Assembly: GCA_037133915.1 (NCBI GenBank)
Contig: JBAXND010000029.1
Location: 1 to 54,340, forward strand
Length of the DNA: 54,340 bases
Reading direction: 5' to 3'
Source of the DNA: Bacteroidota bacterium
Lineage (GTDB): Bacteria > Bacteroidota > Bacteroidia > Bacteroidales > CAIWKO01
Under the pieces are notes generated by a model. That model was not told where the DNA came from, did not search any database, and saw only the letters and a program-made list of their open reading frames with translations. Of the stretch, positions 16,129 to 24,014 are shown piece by piece. How positions within the stretch are numbered: position 1 is the first letter of the stretch; each line of letters begins with the position of its first letter. A program made the position numbers and the translations under genes.

Positions 16129-17190
16129 TTATTTGGAATTCGTAATTCTTACGGATGTATTATCATTCAGGTTGATTTGACCGGCTATCACAACTTTTTC
16201 GCCGGCTTTCAGCCCGTCAAGCACCTCAATATTCGCCTCCGATACGGAGCCAACACGAATAGAACGTTTCAATGATTTGTCGTTTTCAATTACAAACACC
16301 GATGCCTCCTTGATGCTTCCCACCAGCGCGGTGCGCGGAATCAGCAAAGCCGTATGCGAGCCTTCGCATTTAAAAAACGCGGTACCAAACATGCCTGATT
16401 TTATGAACTGCTTCATATTGTTCCGTACTTCAACCTCAACCGGGTAACGACGGGCATCATCGGCTTTCATGCCAATGACTTTAATTTTTCCGTCGTAGGC
16501 CGTTCCGCCAAAAATCTCAGCACTGATGCTTACGGTCTGGTTCTTTTGAATTTTCATAACATCTGTTTCGGCAACGTTGGCCATAAATTTCAGCGTGCTG
16601 ATGTCTATCATCTCTGCAACGGGAGTTCCGGGCATCATCATACCGCCTTTTTCCACGAACTTTTTTGTAATATAGCCACTGAAAGGAGCACGCATCACGG
16701 CATACTCAAGCTGCTTGTTCACTGTAACCAGATTTGTCTGAGCATTGATATATGCGAGGCGCATTTCTTCGACCTGCTGCTGGGTAACGGCATTGCTCTT
16801 AATCATGTCTTCGAACTTCTTGAGGTCGTTCTTACATTTATCGAAATTTGCTTCCGCAAGCGCTTTCTGGGCATTGAGCAATTCTACATCGCATGATGCA
16901 AGAACAGCGCCCTCTTTCATGAAGTCTCCGTTCTCAAAATTCACATTTACAATTTTCCCCTGTGCCTGAGAAATGATGGTAATTTCATGAGCGGGCGAAA
17001 AGGTTCCGGTAACGGAAAAACTATTATCGAGGTTTGCTTCTTTCACTTCGGCCACCACCACAGGCACACTCACCTTAATTTCGCGTGGTTTGGCGTCGGC
17101 ATCGATTTGCTTTTTATTCAGATATAATTTGGCGACGAGACCTGCGGCCACTATCACAATGATAACAATGATTATTATTCTTTTACGCAT
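16129..17190 (-). CDS. RND-type membrane fusion protein (periplasmic adaptor)
   Basis: A 353-aa adaptor with an N-terminal anchor helix (about 4-22, RIIIIVIIVIVAAGLVAKL). The lipoyl half motifs are ISQAQGKIVNVNFENGDFMKEG (about 73-94) and MRAPFSGYITKKFVEKGGMM (about 167-186). A short coiled-coil hairpin between them spans about 105-160, and beta-barrel and membrane-proximal domains follow. It links the RND permease to the TolC channel. It lies 6 bp after the TolC gene and 10 bp before the permease gene on the same transcript. Its lack of a lipobox means it is held by a membrane helix rather than lipid. Confidence 0.94.
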   Translation of the reverse strand: MRKRIIIIVIIVIVAAGLVAKLYLNKKQIDADAKPREIKVSVPVVVAEVKEANLDNSFSVTGTFSPAHEITIISQAQGKIVNVNFENGDFMKEGAVLASCDVELLNAQKALAEANFDKCKNDLKKFEDMIKSNAVTQQQVEEMRLAYINAQTNLVTVNKQLEYAVMRAPFSGYITKKFVEKGGMMMPGTPVAEMIDISTLKFMANVAETDVMKIQKNQTVSISAEIFGGTAYDGKIKVIGMKADDARRYPVEVEVRNNMKQFIKSGMFGTAFFKCEGSHTALLIPRTALVGSIKEASVFVIENDKSLKRSIRVGSVSEANIEVLDGLKAGEKVVIAGQINLNDNTSVRITNSK

Positions 17191-17196
17191 GACAGA

Positions 17197-18552
17197 TTAT
17201 TTTATGATGTTCAACAAATTTCCACTGGCTTTATATAGTTCAATTTCGGCAAGCCGCACCTGCACGATGGCTTGCGTGTATCCGCTCTGAGCGGCTATCA
17301 GCGACGATTCGGCACTGAGAAGGTCGGTGAGCGGCGTAATGCCCTGACGGTATTGATCTGATACCACCTTGTATACTTCAGCGGCGAGATCAACATTTGC
17401 TTTCTGGCTTTCGGCCGAAGCTTTATAACCCTGCAATTTATGTGTCGCATTCTGCACATCGATGCCAATCAGCTTTTTTGACTCGTCGCGCGTAAGGCTG
17501 AGTTCGCGCATCTGTACCTTTGTTTGCTTAAGCTGATAATACTTCTGCATACCACTGAATATAGGAACATTCAGCGAAAGCCCTATAACGGAGGTTCCGA
17601 GCCAGCCCTTTTTATCATTGAATAATTTATTAAAATCATTCTGCTGATTGTTGTAGCTGAAATCGCCGAATGCCGCAAGACTTGGCAGGCAATGCGCCCG
17701 TGTGAGGCTCATCTGCAACGACAGCATATCCTTTTGCTTATCGAGCATGCGCAGGCTGATATGATTTTCCAGATCAAGGCCGGGTGCGGTAAACGGGCGC
17801 TCGTTAAAAATTGATTCGGTAAGTTTCAGTGAGTCTTCAGGGTTCAGCCCTGCAAAATATTTGAGCATACTGAGTTGTTGACTGAACATGATTTCCAGAT
17901 TATCAATTTCTGACTGCAGGTTGGTGCGGTTCACATTCAGGCGGTCGTAATCCGTTTTTTTAATAAAACCTTTATCGAAATGCACCTTTGTGATGACGGC
18001 AAGACTATCGAGCTTGCCAAGATTTTCGTCCATATAATTCACCTGCATCTTAGTGAGCAGCGCAAGATAATAAAGCTGTGAAACATCAGAAACAACAGCC
18101 TGTCTGTTCTTTTCCATATCAAGCTGACTGGCTTCCAGCATACGTTTGCCTATCTGCAATGACACCAGAAAACTCTGATTGTAGATAAGCTGTGATACCT
18201 GAACACCGCCCGACATATTATAATTGGTTCCAAACTGCACCGGTATCAGCGTTCCGGGCTGACCGAAGAATTCGCCTGGAATAAGCTGAGTCGGCAGTTT
18301 CAGAAAATCCTGAAATGAGCCGCTTGCGCTGATTTGCGGAACGCCCATCCCAATAGACTGATTGCGCTGGTATTTGAGACGCTGCTGCTCAAGTTCAGAA
18401 ATTTTCACGCGCTGATCGTTGTCGAGCGCCATGGTAATACACTGCTTCAGGTCAAGCTGAACGACCTTCTGCGCCATGGATGTATGCGGCCCAAGCAGCA
18501 GTATCATCATCCATACACTTAAAAATCTTCTCATCATCAAAACTCCTTTCAA
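17197..18552 (-). CDS. TolC-family outer-membrane protein of the RND system
   Basis: A 451-aa TolC/OEP-family channel. A signal peptide of about 27 residues (ending TSMAQ) precedes the duplicated helical core: QRLKYQRNQSIGMGVPQISASGSFQ and MSLTRAHCLPSLAAFGDFSYN are the paired entry strands. Long alpha-helical stretches cover about 140-235 and 340-440. The C-terminus ends YKASGNLLNIIK. The start could also be the inner Met pair (MMRRF, 18537 or 18534). The gene follows the TetR gene by 23 bp and precedes the adaptor by 6 bp. This is the second complete tripartite pump in the window and is not closely similar to the one at 5667. Confidence 0.94.
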   Translation of the reverse strand: MKGVLMMRRFLSVWMMILLLGPHTSMAQKVVQLDLKQCITMALDNDQRVKISELEQQRLKYQRNQSIGMGVPQISASGSFQDFLKLPTQLIPGEFFGQPGTLIPVQFGTNYNMSGGVQVSQLIYNQSFLVSLQIGKRMLEASQLDMEKNRQAVVSDVSQLYYLALLTKMQVNYMDENLGKLDSLAVITKVHFDKGFIKKTDYDRLNVNRTNLQSEIDNLEIMFSQQLSMLKYFAGLNPEDSLKLTESIFNERPFTAPGLDLENHISLRMLDKQKDMLSLQMSLTRAHCLPSLAAFGDFSYNNQQNDFNKLFNDKKGWLGTSVIGLSLNVPIFSGMQKYYQLKQTKVQMRELSLTRDESKKLIGIDVQNATHKLQGYKASAESQKANVDLAAEVYKVVSDQYRQGITPLTDLLSAESSLIAAQSGYTQAIVQVRLAEIELYKASGNLLNIIK

Positions 18553-18575
18553 ATAATTTTAATCAACCATTTTCT

Positions 18576-19178
18576 TCATTTCGCGGCCAGATCGCATATG
18601 AACTCCAGCGAATTTCGTATTGAGCTCAGCACATCACCGTTCTTGCCTTTCAGATATTCGCCCATGGCAATGCCATCAAACAAATGCATGAATGTTGCGG
18701 CAAGCAGCAAGCTATCGACGGATACGCGTATATCTTTGTTACACTTTGCCTCATTTATAAAACGGACATACAGTGCCATTTCTTTATTCTTGTGGATGCC
18801 TGCCATTTTACGCTTAAAACCCGGATAGTACTTCATGGCATCCATGATGAAGCCGAAAAAATTCAGTTCGTCCACATCCTCAGGAACAGCTTCTTTAAGC
18901 TGTGTCATACGTTCAATGCTGATTTGAACAACCTCCATAATGTTCTCAACCAAGGGCAGGGTAGCATTATACGAACGCTCATACATATCATCAAAACTGT
19001 CGAGGTACATATCCACCACCTTCACAAACAGATCTTGCTTGCTCTCAAAATTGTGATAGAACGCCCCTTTGGTGAGGCCAAGCTCCTTGACAAGTTGCTC
19101 AAGCGTAACTTCCCTGTATGGGCGTTTCAGGAACTCCATAAAGGCGAGGGTCAGCAATTTTTCTTTTGTTTCAGCCAT
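18576..19178 (-). CDS. TetR/AcrR-family transcriptional repressor
   Basis: A 200-aa regulator with an N-terminal helix-turn-helix at about 22-45 (TLEQLVKELGLTKGAFYHNFESKQDL), the classic TetR signature. A helical ligand-binding and dimer domain follows (about 50-200). It leads the RND operon (TolC gene 23 bp downstream). Its own promoter (19205-19235) is overlapped by the perfect palindrome CATACC-GATG-GGTATG (19189-19204), whose 3' edge is only 11 bp from the start codon, so autorepression is likely. A second copy of the same palindrome lies in front of the divergent lipoprotein gene. The inducer is not known; hydrophobic drugs or fatty acids are usual for this family. Confidence 0.95.
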   Translation of the reverse strand: MAETKEKLLTLAFMEFLKRPYREVTLEQLVKELGLTKGAFYHNFESKQDLFVKVVDMYLDSFDDMYERSYNATLPLVENIMEVVQISIERMTQLKEAVPEDVDELNFFGFIMDAMKYYPGFKRKMAGIHKNKEMALYVRFINEAKCNKDIRVSVDSLLLAATFMHLFDGIAMGEYLKGKNGDVLSSIRNSLEFICDLAAK

Positions 19179-19188
19179 AATGTTTAAA

Positions 19189-19204
19189 CATACCGATGGG
19201 TATG
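19189..19204. promoter_or_regulatory. TetR operator, copy 1 (CATACC-N4-GGTATG)
   Basis: A perfect 6-bp inverted repeat with the 4-bp spacer GATG. It covers the expected start of transcription of the TetR gene (about 19198). The same arms and spacing recur at 19381-19396, so this is a genuine shared protein-binding motif rather than a chance palindrome. Confidence 0.75.
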
Positions 19205-19235
19205 CAAAAGTAGCACTATTTCCATTTTCGCAAAA
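19205..19235 (-). promoter_or_regulatory. Promoter of the TetR-RND operon
   Basis: On the minus strand the -7 element TACTTTTG (19205-19212) has a TTTTG box (19231-19235) 18 bp upstream. The start site would fall inside operator copy 1, giving a leader of about 20 nt. Confidence 0.7.
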
Positions 19236-19380
19236 TTTTCTTTAAAATATTTTTTTCGACAACTTATGTTAGTTCAAAGACCATATCATCTGTATTCCAT
19301 TATTTATAAGCATTTTAAAATATCAATTACAAAATATTTCTACTGACTCCGGCAATATTAATATTTGCTCAAATCATCAA

Positions 19381-19396
19381 CATACCATAGGGTATG
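19381..19396. promoter_or_regulatory. TetR operator, copy 2 (CATACC-N4-GGTATG)
   Basis: The same perfect arms as copy 1 with spacer ATAG. It lies 31 bp upstream of a TAAATTTG element (19427-19434) that may start transcription of the lipoprotein gene at 19502. It could repress that gene, or cooperate with copy 1 (192 bp away) by looping. The rest of 19205-19501 holds no gene. Confidence 0.7.
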
Positions 19397-19501
19397 CTTT
19401 TATGGAAAATTTCCAAATTGTGACTATAAATTTGCTATTTCAGTTGCTTGCACGATATTTGCAAAACAGCGGGCATTAATCAACATTAAATCTCAAGAGT
19501 C

Positions 19502-20098
19502 ATGAATATCAGACCGACAAAATCAAACATCCTCTTTCTGATTACATTCATTATTTTTCTCGCATCATGCAGGCAAATCAAGGAGTTGAAAACATTTTTA
19601 AAGTGTGAATTCAAATTAGATACGGTGAAAGACCTTGACCTTGCCGGTGTTGATGTGCAGAGAATAGCAAACTATACCGACCTTGGATGGGCCGATGCCG
19701 CCAAACTGCTCGCATCAGTTGCCGGTGGTTCACTACCGCTCAACCTCACTCTGAATGTTAACATTAAAAATCCGAACGCCGAAAAAGCCGCTCTGAACAA
19801 ACTTGAATGGATTATGCAGATAGACGATATCGACATGGTGAGCGGAACTACGGTGCAGCGTGTGGAAGTTGCACCTGGATCTGTGTCAACACTTCCGGTT
19901 AAGATAAGCTGCGACCTAAAAGATGTGCTAAGCACCCAATCGGCAAAAAGCCTGATTAACTTCGGACTTAACCTTGCCGGATCGGGGAATGAACCTACAC
20001 GATTCACTTTAAAAGCAAAACCAACTATCATGGTCGGAAATTCAGCCATCTCCTATCCCGGATGGATTAAGATAAAGACAGAATATACTTCGCAGTGA
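19502..20098 (+). CDS. LEA-type-2-like lipoprotein
   Basis: A 198-aa lipoprotein. The signal peptide (1-22) ends with the lipobox LASC, with Cys23 the lipidation site. The mature part has the LEA2-like pattern of immunoglobulin-fold strands: LPLNLTLNVNIKNPNAEKAALNKLEWIMQIDD (about 77-108), in which a ligand-facing strand is followed by NPN. VAPGSVSTLPVKISCDL is the second characteristic segment. LEA2-type proteins in bacteria are thought to bind lipids or hydrophobic molecules; no specific function is established. It is divergent from the TetR-RND operon and has a copy of the TetR operator upstream, suggesting co-regulation with the pump. Confidence 0.8.
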   Translation: MNIRPTKSNILFLITFIIFLASCRQIKELKTFLKCEFKLDTVKDLDLAGVDVQRIANYTDLGWADAAKLLASVAGGSLPLNLTLNVNIKNPNAEKAALNKLEWIMQIDDIDMVSGTTVQRVEVAPGSVSTLPVKISCDLKDVLSTQSAKSLINFGLNLAGSGNEPTRFTLKAKPTIMVGNSAISYPGWIKIKTEYTSQ

Positions 20099-20130
20099 AG
20101 TCGTGAGTCGCAAGTCGTGAGTCGAGAGTC
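20098..20130. repeat. Short direct repeats AAGTCGTGAGTCG
   Basis: Two copies (20098-20110 and 20112-20124) plus a partial third lie directly behind the lipoprotein stop. A looser repeat, AGACAATAG, occurs twice within the next 50 bp. Such simple intergenic repeats seem familiar from Bacteroidota; no role is evident. Confidence 0.5.
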
Positions 20131-20252
20131 AAAAAAAGATAATAGACAATAGGCGTTGGATAAAAGACAATAGTAAAAATGCCACGGTCGCTGAGTTTCG
20201 GTCGTTGAGTCCGCCCACTGGCAGATGAGTTATAAGTTAAACGTTTAAGCAA

Positions 20253-20930
20253 ATGAAAAACCTTGCGATAAAAAGCTTCCTCGGAATGCTCAATCTGTTT
20301 GTGATTATGAGTGCCTGCATCTTCTGGCCCGCAGGTACTTTTCACTTTCTTCAGGGATGGCTTTATCTCTCCGTTTTTTTTGGTGGAGTAACCGTCATTA
20401 CAGTTTATATTTTCATTAATGATAAAAGGCTTCTGCAAAGCAGACTGAAAGTAGGTACGACAGCCGAAAAGCGAACAGCCCAAAAAATCATTCAGGGTTT
20501 TGCCTCCATTGGTTTCATCGGAATGTACATCGTTGCCGGCTTTGACCACCGCTATCAATGGTCATCTTTGCCAGAAGCTGTGTGGATTGCTTCTGACATT
20601 ATGCTGATAGTTACCATGGCGCTGTTGTTCATTGTCTTCAGAAAGAATACTTTTTTAAGCGCAACCATAGAAGTGCAACAGAATCAAAGCGTGATTACCG
20701 ACGGACCGTATGCACTCGTCAGGCATCCGATGTACTCCGCAGCCCTGCTGCTTTTCATTTTTACACCACTGGCACTCGGATCCCTGTATGGGATTATCGC
20801 AGTGCCCTTCATGATTCTGGTACTGGCAATGAGATGTATTGACGAAGAAAAAGCACTGAGTCAGGAGCTGGATAAATACAGCGATTATTGCAAAACAGTC
20901 AGGTACCGGCTGATACCCTGCGTATGGTAA
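20253..20930 (+). CDS. Isoprenylcysteine carboxyl methyltransferase-family membrane protein
   Basis: A 225-aa integral membrane protein with about five to six hydrophobic segments. The C-terminal half carries the ICMT/PEMT signature: VITDGPYALVRHPMYSA (about 148-164) with the RHP motif that binds S-adenosylmethionine, and EEKALSQELDKYSDYCKTVRYRLIP (about 196-223) with the family's paired Glu. Members methylate isoprenylcysteine or lipids in eukaryotes; the bacterial substrates are mostly unknown. It is transcribed in the same direction as the following VOC gene, with a 62-bp gap. Confidence 0.85.
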   Translation: MKNLAIKSFLGMLNLFVIMSACIFWPAGTFHFLQGWLYLSVFFGGVTVITVYIFINDKRLLQSRLKVGTTAEKRTAQKIIQGFASIGFIGMYIVAGFDHRYQWSSLPEAVWIASDIMLIVTMALLFIVFRKNTFLSATIEVQQNQSVITDGPYALVRHPMYSAALLLFIFTPLALGSLYGIIAVPFMILVLAMRCIDEEKALSQELDKYSDYCKTVRYRLIPCVW

Positions 20931-20992
20931 CTGAGTAGTCATAAAAACCTTAAACAACATGTTATTGTTGTGCCTTCGGAAAATCTAAAAAG

Positions 20993-21499
20993 ATGAGAAA
21001 AATACTTATAATTGCAGGATTCGCGCTTTCATTTATGCTTGGATATTTATATCATGGCCACATCATCAGACAGTGCGACGGCAGAACGGACTGTCATCAA
21101 TCATATAAAATGCCCTCATCTGTCAAAGTGACCGGTATAGGCGGCATCTTTTTCAAATGCAAAGATTCCGGGAAAGTCAGAGACTGGTATAAAAAACATC
21201 TGGGTTTCGACACCGACGCATACGGCGCACGTTTTGAATGGCCGCTTGCAGCCGACACAGCAAAAAAAGGCGGCATACAATGGAGTCCGTTTTCTGAAAC
21301 GACCGACTATTTCAGCCCATCAAACAAAGAATTCATGATTAATTACACGGTTGAAAATCTTATCGGAATGGTTGCACAACTCAAAAAAGACGGCGTAACG
21401 ATACTGGATACAATCGAAACTTATGACTACGGAAAGTTTGTGCACATTATGGACATAGAAGGAAATAAAATTGAACTGTATGAACCAACATACAATTAG
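20993..21499 (+). CDS. Membrane-anchored VOC-family (glyoxalase-like) protein
   Basis: A 168-aa protein. An N-terminal hydrophobic segment (about 4-20, ILIIAGFALSFMLGYLY) anchors or exports it. One glyoxalase/VOC domain follows: VKVTGIGGIFFKCKDSGKVRDWYKKHLGFDTD (about 43-74) is the first beta-alpha-beta unit, and FVHIMDIEGNKIELYEP (about 150-166) is the last strand with the usual metal-site Glu. A periplasmic location would be unusual for the family, most members of which are cytosolic. The reaction cannot be predicted. Confidence 0.8.
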   Translation: MRKILIIAGFALSFMLGYLYHGHIIRQCDGRTDCHQSYKMPSSVKVTGIGGIFFKCKDSGKVRDWYKKHLGFDTDAYGARFEWPLAADTAKKGGIQWSPFSETTDYFSPSNKEFMINYTVENLIGMVAQLKKDGVTILDTIETYDYGKFVHIMDIEGNKIELYEPTYN

Positions 21500-21578
21500 A
21501 ATCAATTTTCAAAATATCTTGTACCGTAAATCATCTTCCTGATTTATTATATTGCACGTATAAATCAGTTTCATACAC

Positions 21579-21610
21579 TTGCAAAACCATCATCCGCACC
21601 TTTAACTTTG
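21579..21610 (+). promoter_or_regulatory. Promoter of the VOC-SRPBCC-VOC-GyrI gene run
   Basis: TTG (21579-21581) and TAACTTTG (21603-21610) are separated by 21 bp, within the Bacteroidota range. The predicted start leaves a leader of about 20 nt before the ATG at 21637. Confidence 0.6.
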
Positions 21611-21636
21611 CCATCTAATCATTAATATAAAAAAAT

Positions 21637-22080
21637 ATGGCAAGCGTGAGTGTCTATCTGAACTTTCCCCGTAATACCGAGGCAGTATTCAATTTCTATA
21701 AATCAATATTTGGCGGCGAATTCAGCGGTGGCGGGATAGCACGTTTTGGCGAAATGCCTCCTATGCCAAATCGACCGCCACTGGCCGATTCCGATAAGAA
21801 TCTTATCATGCATATCGAACTGCCCATACTCAATGGCTTTAAGTTGATGGGAACCGATGCTCCCGAATCTTTGGGATTCAATGTTGTCAACGGGAATAAT
21901 GTTCATATCTGCCTCGACCCCGATACCCGTGCAGAGACAAAACGCCTGTTCGACGCATTATCTGAAGGTGGTAAAATTTCGATGGATTTGCAAGTGACAT
22001 TCTGGGAGGCTTATTACGGAAGCTGCACAGATAAGTTTGGTGTAAACTGGATGTTCAACTGTTCCGAGAAGGTCAGCTGA
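21637..22080 (+). CDS. VOC-family protein, PhnB-like
   Basis: A 147-aa cytosolic VOC protein of the PhnB/3-demethylubiquinone-methyltransferase-like group. It starts with VYLNFPRNTEAVFNFYKSIFGGEF (about 6-29), the hallmark first unit, and ends with WEAYYGSCTDKFGVNWMFNC (about 122-141), the hallmark last unit. The middle has IARFGEMPPMP and MHIELPILNGFKLMGTDAP. Known structures in this group are homodimers, often without a catalytic metal. It is first in a tight run of four genes (gaps 19, 2 and 2 bp). Function unknown. Confidence 0.87.
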   Translation: MASVSVYLNFPRNTEAVFNFYKSIFGGEFSGGGIARFGEMPPMPNRPPLADSDKNLIMHIELPILNGFKLMGTDAPESLGFNVVNGNNVHICLDPDTRAETKRLFDALSEGGKISMDLQVTFWEAYYGSCTDKFGVNWMFNCSEKVS

Positions 22081-22099
22081 CGAAATACATACATATCTT

Positions 22100-22531
22100 A
22101 TGGACGCTTCAGAAAAAATAAAAATTTCTGTTGAGGCAACAGTAAATGCACCTGTAGGAATGGTGTGGAAGCGCTGGACCACACCTGAAGATATTATAAT
22201 ATGGCACAACGCCTCCGACGACTGGCATACGCTGGCTGCAGTGAACGACATCCGCGAAGGCGGCAGATTCAGTTTCAGAATGGAGGCAATTGATGGCAGT
22301 GCGGGCTTTGATTTTTGCGGCACTTATTCAACGGTCATTCCTAATAAAAAATTAGTCTATACGCTGGATGATGGACGAAATGTATCAATCGACTTCACTT
22401 CTTACGGCAATAAAACTCATATCTTTGAAGTTTTTGAAGCAGAAACCGAAAATACAATAGATTTGCAAAGAGGAGGCTGGCAGGCCATCCTGGATAAATT
22501 AAAAAAGCATACGGAACTTAATAAAGAATAA
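22100..22531 (+). CDS. SRPBCC (AHSA1-like) domain protein
   Basis: A 143-aa protein with the START/AHSA1 fold: the opening strand IKISVEATVNAPVGMVWKRWTTPEDI (about 7-32) is diagnostic. EGGRFSFRMEAID and GTYSTVIPNKKLVYTLDDGR form the cavity strands, and a C-terminal helix (QRGGWQAILDKLKKHT) closes it. Proteins of this kind bind small hydrophobic ligands or act as stress-linked accessory proteins; the ligand is unknown. It lies between two PhnB-like VOC genes, a pairing common in bacteria, in an apparent operon. Confidence 0.88.
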   Translation: MDASEKIKISVEATVNAPVGMVWKRWTTPEDIIIWHNASDDWHTLAAVNDIREGGRFSFRMEAIDGSAGFDFCGTYSTVIPNKKLVYTLDDGRNVSIDFTSYGNKTHIFEVFEAETENTIDLQRGGWQAILDKLKKHTELNKE

Positions 22532-22533
22532 TC

Positions 22534-23004
22534 ATGAAAGGCCAAATAGTACCCTGCCTTTGGTTCGATAATCAGGCCGAAGAAGCAGCGAACTTCTATG
22601 TTTCTGTTTTCAAAAACGGGGAGATTATTTCAATAAGCAGGTATCCAAAAGAAGGTTTTGAGGTACACGGGCAACCTGAAGGAAAGGTATTGACGGTAGT
22701 TTTCAGAATTAACGGACAAACGTATACAGCACTTAACGGTGGTCCGATATTCAGATTTACGGAGGCCGTATCTTTTCAAATATTCTGTGATACACAGGAA
22801 GAAATTGACCATTACTGGAACAGGCTTACCGAAGGTGGAGAAGAAAGTCAGTGCGGCTGGCTCAAGGATAAATACGGACTTTCATGGCAGATTGTACCTT
22901 CCGTTTTGCCACAGCTGTTGCTTGATCCGGCAAAAGCAGGCAGGGTAACGCAAGCCTTCCTCCAAATGAAAAAGTTTGAGATTGATGTTTTACTGAATGC
23001 CTGA
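22534..23004 (+). CDS. VOC-family protein, 3-demethylubiquinone methyltransferase-like
   Basis: A 156-aa protein of the PF06983-type group. It begins VPCLWFDNQAEEAANFYVSVFKNGEI (about 5-30), and carries TYTALNGGPIFRFTEAVSFQIFCDTQEEIDHYWNRLTEGGEESQCGWLKDKYGLSWQIVP, read here as the segments around 61-121. The WQIVP ending is typical. Despite the family name, these proteins do not methylate ubiquinone. The stop of the SRPBCC gene is 2 bp upstream, and the GyrI-like gene begins 2 bp downstream, so translation is probably coupled. Confidence 0.88.
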   Translation: MKGQIVPCLWFDNQAEEAANFYVSVFKNGEIISISRYPKEGFEVHGQPEGKVLTVVFRINGQTYTALNGGPIFRFTEAVSFQIFCDTQEEIDHYWNRLTEGGEESQCGWLKDKYGLSWQIVPSVLPQLLLDPAKAGRVTQAFLQMKKFEIDVLLNA

Positions 23005-23006
23005 AA

Positions 23007-23507
23007 ATGAATGACAAAAAACTTATTCCTGAAATTGTACAATTATCAGCCAAAACACTTGTCGGAAAGCGCCTGAAAATGAGCTTTTCCGAAAACAGAA
23101 CGGTGGACCTATGGAGAAGTTTTATGCCCCGGCTCAAGGAGATTAACAAGCGTGTTTCACGCGATTTATTTTCTATGCAGTTGTTCGGCGAGCTGCCCGA
23201 CTTCAGTAAGTTCAATCCCGATCTGATGTTCGAAAAATGGGCTGCCGCCGAAGTTTCAGAACTTGAAAACACTCCCGACGGGATGGAGGTTTTTTATCTG
23301 GAAAGCGGATTGTACGCTGTTTTTGCATATAAAGGTGCCGTTAGCGAAGCTGCAGTATTTTTTCAATATATCTTTGGCACATGGCTGCCGGGTTCTGAAT
23401 ACGCGCTTGACAACAGACCGCATTTTGAATTACTGGGCGAAAAATACAACAATAACAGCGCTGACTCCGAAGAAAATATATTTATCCCCATAAAGAAAAG
23501 AGAATAA
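23007..23507 (+). CDS. GyrI-like small-molecule-binding protein
   Basis: A 166-aa protein with a GyrI-like (AraC effector-binding) domain. VQLSAKTLVGKRLKMSF opens the first repeat, DLWRSFMPRLKEI the helix, and YAVFAYKGAVSEAAVFFQYIFGTWLPGSEYALDNRPHFELLGE the second repeat with the conserved acidic ligand-pocket segment DNRPHFE. No DNA-binding domain is attached, so it is a stand-alone SHS2-type binder, which in other bacteria can hydrolyse or sequester small cationic molecules. It is the fourth gene of the run and probably co-transcribed. Confidence 0.85.
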   Translation: MNDKKLIPEIVQLSAKTLVGKRLKMSFSENRTVDLWRSFMPRLKEINKRVSRDLFSMQLFGELPDFSKFNPDLMFEKWAAAEVSELENTPDGMEVFYLESGLYAVFAYKGAVSEAAVFFQYIFGTWLPGSEYALDNRPHFELLGEKYNNNSADSEENIFIPIKKRE

Positions 23508-23567
23508 CCTTTCACTGCCGGCCTTCATTTCAATTGGCATCCGTATATTTGTGATTGAAAATTCATA

Positions 23568-24014
23568 ATGATCAAAGCCATGCCGGATAAAGCAAAAGAA
23601 CTGAATACTACCGTTGAGCTGATAAATAATAAACTGCATTTTAACGGTACTGCAGGAAATAATACCCCTGTTTCAATTGACTATTTTCCTCCTTTGGGTG
23701 ATGACCTGGGCTACACTTCTCTCGAATTGCTGCTATTGAGTTTATCATCATGCGTTGGGTCGGCGGTAATTACTTTTCTGAGAAAAATGAATAAAGAAAT
23801 TACCGGTTTTAAAATTATTTCAAAAGGAATCCGAAAAGAAGAACACCCTACAGGGTTTAAAAGTATCACACTAAATATTCTGATTACTGCACCCGATACG
23901 TCGAGCGATGATATGGACAAGGTGATACAGCTCACTGAAGATAAGTATTGCCCGGTGTGGTCAATGCTGAAAGGAAATGTTGAATTATTTATTAATTATC
24001 AAATAGTATTTTGA
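23568..24014 (+). CDS. OsmC-family peroxiredoxin-like protein
   Basis: A 148-aa OsmC-family protein (start at 23568, or the inner Met MPDKAKE at 23580). The two redox cysteines are visible in LSSCVGSAV (about 62) and KYCPVWSML (about 128), and the ELLLLSLSSC helix is typical of the Ohr/OsmC fold. These thiol peroxidases reduce organic hydroperoxides using dihydrolipoyl-type or other thiols. A TATATTTG element (23544-23551) lies just upstream. Its stop overlaps the start of the next gene by 4 bp. Confidence 0.9.
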   Translation: MIKAMPDKAKELNTTVELINNKLHFNGTAGNNTPVSIDYFPPLGDDLGYTSLELLLLSLSSCVGSAVITFLRKMNKEITGFKIISKGIRKEEHPTGFKSITLNILITAPDTSSDDMDKVIQLTEDKYCPVWSMLKGNVELFINYQIVF

